Positions 46,907-54,700 of a stretch of DNA of 64,000 bases are shown here, piece by piece. The first letter of the stretch is position 1. The number at the start of each line of letters is the position of its first letter. The notes beneath the pieces are model-generated. The model did not search any database. It had not been told where the DNA came from and worked only from the letters and a program-made list of their open reading frames with translations. This DNA comes from Euzebya sp. Its GTDB lineage: Bacteria > Actinomycetota > Nitriliruptoria > Euzebyales > Euzebyaceae. The position numbers and the translations under genes were made by a program. Location of the stretch: the NCBI RefSeq assembly GCF_964222135.1, contig NZ_CAXQBR010000067.1, forward strand, positions 1-64,000, read 5' to 3'.

Positions 46907-47148
46907 GCGCCGCGGCCCTCGTAGATGGCGTCCCTCACGCCGGGCCAGCCCTGATCCCCGAGCTCGGCCTGCACCCCGTTGCCCCCGACGCTCGCATCGC
47001 GCAGGCGGAACTCCCCCCGCGCCGAGCGGGTCTCGACCTCGTGACGCAACCCGGCCTCGATGAGTTGGCGCAGGGACACGCCGTGGTCGTGCGCCACCTC
47101 CTTCGCCCGCTCGAGCAGCGCGTCCCCGATCTCGACCGTGGTCTTCAT
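46903..47148 (-). CDS. vapB: VapB-type antitoxin
   Basis: 81 residues from ATG 47148; an in-frame ATG at 47160 is the alternative. The N-terminal MKTTVEIGDALLERAKEVAH segment looks like a ribbon-helix-helix or DUF2191-type DNA-binding strand-helix, and the acidic C terminus should wrap the toxin. The gene sits immediately upstream of vapC with a four-base overlap. Palindromes at its start suggest autoregulation. Confidence 0.87.
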   Translation of the reverse strand: MKTTVEIGDALLERAKEVAHDHGVSLRQLIEAGLRHEVETRSARGEFRLRDASVGGNGVQAELGDQGWPGVRDAIYEGRGA

Positions 47149-47183
47149 ATGGCCCACCATATCTCGCGACCCATATGTATGGG
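47147..47183. promoter_or_regulatory. Twin palindromic operator at the vapBC start
   Basis: ATATGG-CCCA-CCATAT (47147-47162) and CCCATA-TG-TATGGG (47170-47183) are two perfect inverted repeats sharing CCATA half sites, in a strikingly AT-rich patch for this genome. The first covers the antitoxin start codon. This is the expected layout for a VapBC complex repressing its own operon. Confidence 0.7.
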
Positions 47184-47225
47184 GTCCAGCCCGCCTCCAG
47201 ACTGCCCGGTGACCCCACTGACCGC

Positions 47226-47570
47226 TCAGCGCGCGGTGCGGTCAGCCTCCTTCGTGAGCTCGTCGACCACTTCGTCCAGAGCGCCACGGGACTCGTCCCG
47301 GACGCCCTGGGTCACCGCCACCCCCTCTGCGCGCAACAGGTCGTGAGCCTTCCAGACGTCGACCCCGAGGCTGGTGGCGAACTGGCGCAACGACACCCGT
47401 CCCTGCCGGTAGGCCTCGACGGCATCCCGCAGGTGCAGCTCGCGCAGGGCGAAGTCCGCGAGCTGGCGGAGCGCAGTCGAGCGGTCCTCCAGCCGCTCGG
47501 CGGCGAACGCGTCGATTCGCCGGAGCAGCTCCTCGTCCATCGTGGCGTTGATCCGGACGCTGCGACTCAT
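47226..47570 (-). CDS. Antitoxin: ribbon-helix-helix plus UPF0175-like helix-turn-helix
   Basis: 114 residues from ATG 47570, which follows AGGAG at 5 bp. Residues ~1-50 (VRINATMDEELLRRIDAFAAER) read as a ribbon-helix-helix DNA-binding domain. Residues ~48-90 (LRDAVEAYRQGRVSLRQFATSLGVDVWKAHDLL) match the UPF0175 helix-turn-helix type, known as the partner of DUF3368 PIN toxins. It overlaps the end of the PIN toxin gene by four bases and is transcribed after it, so the toxin comes first here. Confidence 0.82.
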   Translation of the reverse strand: MSRSVRINATMDEELLRRIDAFAAERLEDRSTALRQLADFALRELHLRDAVEAYRQGRVSLRQFATSLGVDVWKAHDLLRAEGVAVTQGVRDESRGALDEVVDELTKEADRTAR

Positions 47571-48022
47571 CCCAACTCCTCGGTGTACGCGCGCTCGAGC
47601 TCGGGTGTGATGCGACCCGAGGATCCCAGCGCGGCGATCGCTCGACGACCCACGTCGGCGTCGAAGGACCCCAGCCGGACACCGAGGACCACCAGATCGG
47701 CCGTCCGCAGCCACCGCGCGCCGAGGTTCGAAGCACGCCGTCCGATCACCACGTCGTTGCAGGCCACGATGCCGACCGCGGCGGCCGCCGCCACCACGCG
47801 GGCGTCCACCGAGTCCCCGTCGGGATCGGCGAGGGGCACCACCCCGACCAGCGCCTGCTCGATCGCGACCGCGTCGGCATGCCCACTCGCCCGGCCAGCG
47901 ACCACGACCTCGTCGTAGACCGCCTGGATGACGACCGGCTCGATCGGCAGCCGGCCGAGGAGCGACAGCTGGGCTGCCCACGCGAGGGAGATCAGCGTCG
48001 AGGAGTCCACGACCACCTGCAT
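47567..48022 (-). CDS. DUF3368-like PIN-domain toxin
   Basis: 151 residues from ATG 48022. It carries the PIN pattern with VVVDSSTLISLAWAAQLSLL (first Asp), VIQAVYDEVV (Glu), DSVDARVVAAAAAVG (Asp) and VACNDVVIG (Asp), close in style to DUF3368 proteins. It is likely an RNase toxin neutralised by the protein encoded downstream. The 210-bp gap upstream, shared with the divergent protease gene, contains a TCACG-TC-CGTGA palindrome at 48122-48133 that could be an operator for either gene. Confidence 0.82.
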   Translation of the reverse strand: MQVVVDSSTLISLAWAAQLSLLGRLPIEPVVIQAVYDEVVVAGRASGHADAVAIEQALVGVVPLADPDGDSVDARVVAAAAAVGIVACNDVVIGRRASNLGARWLRTADLVVLGVRLGSFDADVGRRAIAALGSSGRITPELERAYTEELG

Positions 48023-48232
48023 GACGGCAGGTAGACGTCCCAGCGGTCCACGCCCGGCTCGGTGACGGGGGCGACCAGCAGGCGTGGTACTGCATGATCG
48101 GCTGACGGACCTGGCCTCGTCTCACGTCCGTGACTAGCCCGAGGAGGGATTCACGCGCGGCGGGTCCGGGACGAGGATGTCGGCCGTCGAGTGGACCGGG
48201 CCGTCGTGGACGGCGTTCATCTAGGAGCGTGC

Positions 48233-51200
48233 ATGGCGGTCAGACGTCCCGCAGCGGTGTGGGGTGCGATGGTGCTCGTGGTGCTGGCGGCGTCGACGTC
48301 GATGCCGGCTGCGGCCCAGGTCGCCCCCGCCGGCGAACCGCCTCAGTTCGAGGTCCCCGACCGCGTCGCCGAGCCGGGCCTCACCGAGGTGCTGACCGCG
48401 TACGCGGCCGGTGAGGATCGGCCGAACTTCAACGCCGACGGGGTCACCACCACGGCGGACATCTCCGGCGTCGACCTGATCACCGACGGTCGGCGGCTGG
48501 TGGTGGAGGTCAGCGTCACCGACACGTCCCCGGCCACCCTGGACGGGATCCTCGCCGCCGGCGCGGAGATCACCCACGTGGCCGCGGGGTTCGGGGTCGT
48601 GTCGGCCTGGGTCGCGCCCGCCGACCTGCGGGACCTGGCGGCCGTCGACGGCGTCACCCACGTGCGCGAGGCCCTGGCCCCCCAGCTCAACCAGGCCGCT
48701 CAACCCAAGGACGTGTGCCCGACCGGCATCGACAGCGAGGCCGACCAGCAGCTGCGCGCCGACGCGGCCCGCACCGCGTTCGGGGTCGACGGCAGGGGCG
48801 TCGAGGTGGGGGTGCTCAGCGACTCCTTCGACACCGCGCTGGCGCTCACCGACGCGACCCGCGACGTGCTCAGCGGCGACCTGCCCGGGGCCGGCAACCC
48901 GTGCGGGCGCACCGCACCGGTGGACGTCGTGGCGGAGGGGCCGACGACCGGCACGATCGACGAGGGACGGGCGATGCTCCAGCACGTCCACGACCTCGCA
49001 CCGGCCACGGACCTGGCCTTCGCCACCGCGTTCAGCACCCAGCTGCAGTTCGCCGACCACATCCGTGCCCTGCGGTCCGAGGGTGCCGACGTGATCGTCG
49101 ACGACGTGACCTACTTCGCCGAACCGGTCTTCCAGGAGGGCCCGATCGCCGTGGCGGTCAGCGACGTGGTCGCCGACGGCGCCGTGTACCTGTCCTCCGC
49201 CGGCAACGGCAACGTGGTGCTCAGCGACGGGCGCGAGGTGGGCAGCTACGAGGCGCCGGCACTCCGTCCGGCGGCCTGCCCGTTCACCACCGCCACGTAC
49301 ACCGCCTGCCACGACTTCAACCCCGACCCGGTCGCCGGTGACAGCACGTTCGGGGTCGCGGTCGCACCAGGTCGGAGCCTGTCCCTCACCCTGCAGTGGG
49401 CCGAGCCGTGGGACGGTCTGGCGACCGACTTCGACCTGTTCGTGTTCGACCAGTTCGGCGCGTTGGCCGGCCGCTCGATCCAGGACAACTTCGCCGGCAG
49501 CCCCACGATGCCCTTCGAGCGGGTCGTGGTCCAGAACACCACCGCCGCCAGCGCGACGATGTTCATCGTCGTCGCCCGCTTCGGCGACGGGGCAGAACCA
49601 CGCCTCCACCTCAACATGGGCCGGAGCGGCATCGTCGCCGTCGAGTACGACGGCACCAGCGGACCCGACGTCATGGGGCCGACGATCGTCGGGCACAACG
49701 GCGGGGTGGACACGATCTCGGTGGCCGCCACCGACGTGGCCGACGGCGTCGAGGCAGAGGCGTTCAGCTCCCGCGGGCCGGTCACCCACCACTTCGGACC
49801 GGTCCGCGACGGCGGCGTCCCCGCGGAACCGCTGGCGACTCCGCTCGTGCTGGTCAAGCCCGACCTGACGGCGAGCGACGGGGCGTGCACGACGTACTTC
49901 GGGTCGCTCGGCGGGGGGTGCTACCGGTTCTTCGGGACCTCGGCAGCCGCCCCGCACGCCGCCGCGGTCGCGGCGCTGGTCCGCGACGCCGCACCTGACA
50001 TGTCCTCCGCGCAGGTGGCTGATCTGCTGCGGATGTCCGCGGCACCGATGGTCGGTGGTCCGCATTCGGTCGGTGCGGGGCTGGTCGACGCCCACGCCGC
50101 GCTGGACGCGTTGCGACCGACCGGGGTCACCGCCACCCCCGGGCCGGGGAGCGCGACCGTCGCGTGGACGCCGCCACCGGTGGAGCCCGGCCCGGTCGTG
50201 GGCTACCGCATCCGCGTCCACGTCGCCGGCGCGGTCGTCGACACCATCGACGTCGGCGACGTCACCACCGCGGACGTCCGCCACCTGGACGAGACGGCAG
50301 CGCACACGGTCACGGTGGCCGCGCTGACTGCCAGCGGTGAGGTCCTGCCGTCGGACCACAGCAGCCCGGCCACGCCCCTGGCCGCCACGGCCCCGGGCGC
50401 ACCCACCGCGGTGGTGGCGACCCCCGGTGATGGACGTGCGCAGGTGGCCTGGACCCCGCCGGCCGACGACGGCGGTGCGCCGATCACCGGGTGGGTGCTG
50501 CGGGCCGACGACGGCACGGGGGTGGTCGCGGAGGTGGACGCCCTCTCGAGCCCGGCCACCATGACGGGGTTGACCAACGGCACGTCCCACACCGTGACCG
50601 TCGCCGCGGTGAACGCGAAGGGCGAGGGCGCAGCGTCCGCACCCTCGGCCCCGGTCACGCCGTTCCGGCCGGCCCCGATCGGTGGAGGGGGAGGGACACC
50701 GCCGACCGAGGACCCCGACGGGCCGCCGGACCCCGACGAACCGGACGAGCCGGAGCCGCTGTTCATCAACCTCCGCCTGGACGACGGGGACGCCGGTGAT
50801 CCGGGGGGCGGCGGGTCGGAGACCTCCATCGCCTTCAGCGAGCTGGCGTTCCCGAGCGCGGGCGCTGCCTTCGCCCAGGCCGGGCCGGCAGAGGCGCTCC
50901 TGGCCAGTGAGCAGGTGTTCGCCGACGCGCTGGCCTCCGGTTCGCTCCAGGACGACCGGCCGCTGCTGCTGACCGACCCGTCGTCGCTGGAGCCCGCGGT
51001 GCTAGCGGAGCTGCGACGCCTGGACGTCACGACCGTCCGGATCCTCGGTGGGGAGGACGCCGTGGCCGCCGACGTCGCGACCGCACTGGTCGATGCCGGC
51101 TTCGACGTCGTCCGCACCGCAGGGGCGACGCGCCTCGAGACCGCCGCGGAGATCGCGGGGCTGTCACGCTCGAGCGAGGGGTTCGTCGCCCGCGCGTTCC

Positions 51201-51733
51201 CCTCGCCCGACGCCACCGATCCGACGCAGGCGTTCGCGGATGCGCTGGCCCTGGGGGCCTGGGCCGCGGTCGACGGCGCACCGATCCTGCTGAGCCAGTC
51301 GGACCAGTTGTCCACCACGACCGCAGAGGCCCTCGGTGGGCTGACCGCCCTTCGGATCATCGGCGGCACGGGCGCGCTCGGGCGGGCCGTCGAGCAGGCG
51401 GCCGCCGCCACCGTGGCGGGCGTCGAGCGGATCGCGGGCGCCACGCGGTTCGACACCGCGACCGCCATCGCCACCGCGCGCGGGTTCTCCCCCAGCTCGC
51501 AGGCGGACGCGGTCATCGTGATCGAGGGTCAGTCGCCCTCCGCCTGGACCGCCGGGTTCACCGCGGCGGCGCTGTCAGCCCGGTGGGACGCCCCGGTGGT
51601 CCTCGCCAACGGCGATGACCTGCCATCGGCGACCGAACGCCTCCTGCGATGGTCCGTGACGGCGGACGCAGACGTGGTCTGCGTGGCGGACGCGACGGCG
51701 TGCGCCGCAGCCCTCGACATCGTCCGTGACTGA
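48233..51733 (+). CDS. Large secreted S8-family protease with fibronectin-III and CWB2 domains
   Basis: 1166 residues from ATG 48233 with AGGAG at ~7 bp. A signal peptide covers ~1-32. The peptidase core (~170-620) belongs to a divergent subtilase branch: Asp in VGVLSDSFD, His in EGRAMLQHVHDLAP, Ser in FFGTSAAAPHAAA, with SSAGNG around the oxyanion Asn and an internal prepilin-like beta insert. Two fibronectin-III domains (~625-820; the strand phrases ATVAWTPP and AQVAWTPP) follow, then a Pro/Asp linker and three CWB2 repeats to the end. The product is a wall-anchored protease. It is convergent with the DUF11-CWB2 gene. Confidence 0.91.
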   Translation: MAVRRPAAVWGAMVLVVLAASTSMPAAAQVAPAGEPPQFEVPDRVAEPGLTEVLTAYAAGEDRPNFNADGVTTTADISGVDLITDGRRLVVEVSVTDTSPATLDGILAAGAEITHVAAGFGVVSAWVAPADLRDLAAVDGVTHVREALAPQLNQAAQPKDVCPTGIDSEADQQLRADAARTAFGVDGRGVEVGVLSDSFDTALALTDATRDVLSGDLPGAGNPCGRTAPVDVVAEGPTTGTIDEGRAMLQHVHDLAPATDLAFATAFSTQLQFADHIRALRSEGADVIVDDVTYFAEPVFQEGPIAVAVSDVVADGAVYLSSAGNGNVVLSDGREVGSYEAPALRPAACPFTTATYTACHDFNPDPVAGDSTFGVAVAPGRSLSLTLQWAEPWDGLATDFDLFVFDQFGALAGRSIQDNFAGSPTMPFERVVVQNTTAASATMFIVVARFGDGAEPRLHLNMGRSGIVAVEYDGTSGPDVMGPTIVGHNGGVDTISVAATDVADGVEAEAFSSRGPVTHHFGPVRDGGVPAEPLATPLVLVKPDLTASDGACTTYFGSLGGGCYRFFGTSAAAPHAAAVAALVRDAAPDMSSAQVADLLRMSAAPMVGGPHSVGAGLVDAHAALDALRPTGVTATPGPGSATVAWTPPPVEPGPVVGYRIRVHVAGAVVDTIDVGDVTTADVRHLDETAAHTVTVAALTASGEVLPSDHSSPATPLAATAPGAPTAVVATPGDGRAQVAWTPPADDGGAPITGWVLRADDGTGVVAEVDALSSPATMTGLTNGTSHTVTVAAVNAKGEGAASAPSAPVTPFRPAPIGGGGGTPPTEDPDGPPDPDEPDEPEPLFINLRLDDGDAGDPGGGGSETSIAFSELAFPSAGAAFAQAGPAEALLASEQVFADALASGSLQDDRPLLLTDPSSLEPAVLAELRRLDVTTVRILGGEDAVAADVATALVDAGFDVVRTAGATRLETAAEIAGLSRSSEGFVARAFPSPDATDPTQAFADALALGAWAAVDGAPILLSQSDQLSTTTAEALGGLTALRIIGGTGALGRAVEQAAAATVAGVERIAGATRFDTATAIATARGFSPSSQADAVIVIEGQSPSAWTAGFTAAALSARWDAPVVLANGDDLPSATERLLRWSVTADADVVCVADATACAAALDIVRD

Positions 51734-51754
51734 CCCTGAGCCATGATCGAGTCC

Positions 51755-51784
51755 GACGGGCCCGGGAGCGGTTCCGGGCCCGTC
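51755..51784. terminator. GC-rich hairpin between convergent surface-protein genes
   Basis: GACGGGCCCGG (51755-51765) and CCGGGCCCGTC (51774-51784) form a perfect 11-bp stem with an 8-base loop. It lies in the 61-bp gap between two convergent stop codons. There is no T tract, but such tractless hairpins are usual in high-GC actinobacteria. It probably terminates transcription from both sides. Confidence 0.8.
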
Positions 51785-51794
51785 CGACCCGCCG

Positions 51795-54700
51795 CTACGG
51801 CAACGCGCGCTGCAGCGTCGTCAGCACGTCGTCGGACAGCGCAGCGCTGCCGCCGAAGACGGTGACGCCGCCGATGGTCCACGACCGGGCCGTCAGGTAG
51901 GTGCGGACGCGCGCGGGCAGGTCGCCGCTGCTGACGAGCAGCAGCGGGTCGCCGTGCGCGCCCAGGACGGGGGCGGCGACGAGCGCGTCGGGGAAGTCCC
52001 CCGCGGGTGCCACGCCCACGTGCCCGGGCTGGTCGAAGAACGCCTCGGCCACGAGCGCCGCCGTGTCGACGCGGTCGTCGCCGACCAGCGGTGTGGCTCC
52101 CGGGTCGGCCGCGGCCGCGGCGCCCCCGACCGCGTAGCGGGTTGCCTCGCCGTGTGAGGCGAGGTACGCCGCCGTGGCCGGGGACTGCTGGTCGCCGGCG
52201 GTCAGCAGGACCGCTCCGCCGGAGGCCGCGGCAGCGGGACCCGCCGCCATCGCGTCGGGGAAGTCGGTGCCGGTGGCCTGGAACACGACCTCCGGCGACC
52301 CGAGGTGCTCCGCGATCGCCACCGCGGTGGCGTAGCGGTCGGTGCCGGCGACGCGGACGACGACGTATCCGAGGGCCTCCACGGCCGTGGCGACGCCCTC
52401 GTCGAGTGCCGCGGTGCCGCCGAGCAGGTAGACGGTGCCACCGGCCGGCAGCAGCCGCCCGATCTCCTCGACGATCTCCGGGTACAGCGCCGTCCGGCCG
52501 GTGAGCAGGAGGGGCGCGGATTCGGCGACGGCCAACGGACCACCCGTGAGGGCGTCGGCGTAGACGTCGTCGCGGGCCAGGACCACCGCACCGGCGGTGC
52601 CCTCCGCGGGCCACGCCGCGCGTGAGGCGGCGACGGCGGTGCCGACCCGGGTCTGTCCGGCCATGCGATCGGCCGGGGTCGCACCCGCGGCGAGCTGGAG
52701 GTCGTCCAGATCTCCGAAGGACGGCCTGCTGTCCTCGGTGATCACCACGACCAGCTCGCCGGTGTCGGGGTCGACCGACGTGCCCTGGAGCTTGAGCCAC
52801 GCCTCGCCGTCCCACCAGTAGAGGGCGGTGGCGTCGGGGTCGTCCAGGCGCAGCTCGAAGGTGTCGAAGCCGTGGCCCGGGCTGGTGCGCACGTCGTAGT
52901 AGTCGTCCTCCCCCGCGCCGGGGGCCGGCGAGGTCGGGGTGTCGGGGAGGTGGGCGACGGTGACGCCACCCCGTCCGGTGCCGGTGCCGCGCAGGGGCCC
53001 GGTCGTGGCGGTCGCGTCGTCGTCCTCGTCCTCGGAGACGTCGGAGTCCTCATCGGTGGCGCCCGGCGGCGCCGGCGGGGCCGTCACGGGAGGTGCGGGC
53101 GTCGGCGTCGGGGACGGCTGTGGCGCCGTCGGCCCTCCGGAAGGTCCGGGGACCACCGGGGGTGCGGTGACGTCGGTCGTCACGGGACCGCTGGTGTCGT
53201 TGGACGCGTCGGCATCCCGGATGGAGGTGGTCGCCGATGCGGACGCGGTCAGCGTCCCGATCGTCGTCGCCGTGGCGGTCAGGCCGCCGGTCCAGGTCGC
53301 CCCGGCCGCGACGGTCCCCACCGCACAGGTGAACGTCCCGCCTGCGACCGTGCACGGCACGGCGCCGGTGGGGGCGGCGAGACCGGCGGGGATCGGACCG
53401 GACACCACCACGTCAGCGGCGTCCTGGGGACCCAGGTTCCGGACGGTGACGGTGAACGCCACCTGACCGCCGCGGACCACGGCCGCGGGTGCGGTCAGGC
53501 TCACGGCGAGGTCGGCGACGGCACCGGTCGTGGAGGTCCACGTGGCGACGTCGTCATCGGCGACCAGGTCGACCGCTGCCGTCGACGCGGTGGCCTGGTG
53601 GACGAGGAACCCCGGGGTCGACGGCGCGGTCGTGGTCAGCACGGCCTGGGCGGTCTGGCCGACACCGAGGGTGCCGACGTCGCACCGCAGCGGCGTGCCG
53701 GCGCAGCCGGTGGTGCTGCTGGTCGTGGCCGCCGCGCCGGTGACGGAGGTTTGGAGCTCGGTGGTGGTGGCGTCGTCCGGCCCGTGGTTGATGACGGTCG
53801 CGGTGAAGATCGCGCTGCCGTCGAGGGCCATGCGGGCAGGGCCCGTGACCGCGACGGCGAGGTCGGCCTGGCGCTGCACCGCAGTCGTGGCCGGGGCGCT
53901 GGGGTCGTTGTGGATCACCACGTCGACGGCGGTGGTGCCGGCGACCGCGGTGGCGGTGAGATCACCCTCGGTGGAGGGGGCGTCCGCGGTGATCGTCCAC
54001 GTCGCCTCGTCCCCGACCACGAGGTCGTCCACGGCGCAGCGGATGGCGCCCAGATGCGGGGTGCACCCGGTGGGGATGACCACGTCGGTCATCCCAGCGG
54101 GGAGGGTCAGATCGACCGACGCCTGCGGCGCGGTGTTCGGGCCGTGGTTCTCGACGCCGACGACGTAGGTGACGTCCGCGCCGAGCGACACCGCGCCGGG
54201 CGCGGCGAGGGTTGCGGACATGTCGGCGTGGGCGCTGACGACGGTGGAGGTCAGCGCGGTCCGCTGGGAGCCGGCCAGGGCGGCGGTGACCTGTGCGTCG
54301 TTCTCGACCGTCGTGGGCGTGCTGGGCGCGGTGGCGGTCCACGCGGCAGTGGCGTCCGCGCCGGCGGCCAGGTCGCCGACGGTGCAGTCGACATGAGTGC
54401 CGCCGGTGACAGCGCAGCCCGTGGAGGTGGTGGTGGGGTCGCTGAGACCGGCGGGCACGTCGTCGCTGATGACGACGTCCTCGGCGACGACCGTGCCCGC
54501 GTTCTCCACGTCGATCTCGTAGTCGATCGTGCCGCCCAGCGGCGCGCTGGCCGGTGCGGTCACGACCGCGGTGAGGGTGGGCGCCTGCTGGATCCGCACC
54601 TCCCGGCGTGCGTGGTCGTTGCGGGCGTCGACGTCTACACCGGTCGTGCTGGCGGTCGCGTGCACGACTGCGGGGGTGGTCGCGTCGGGTGTGGACGCGG

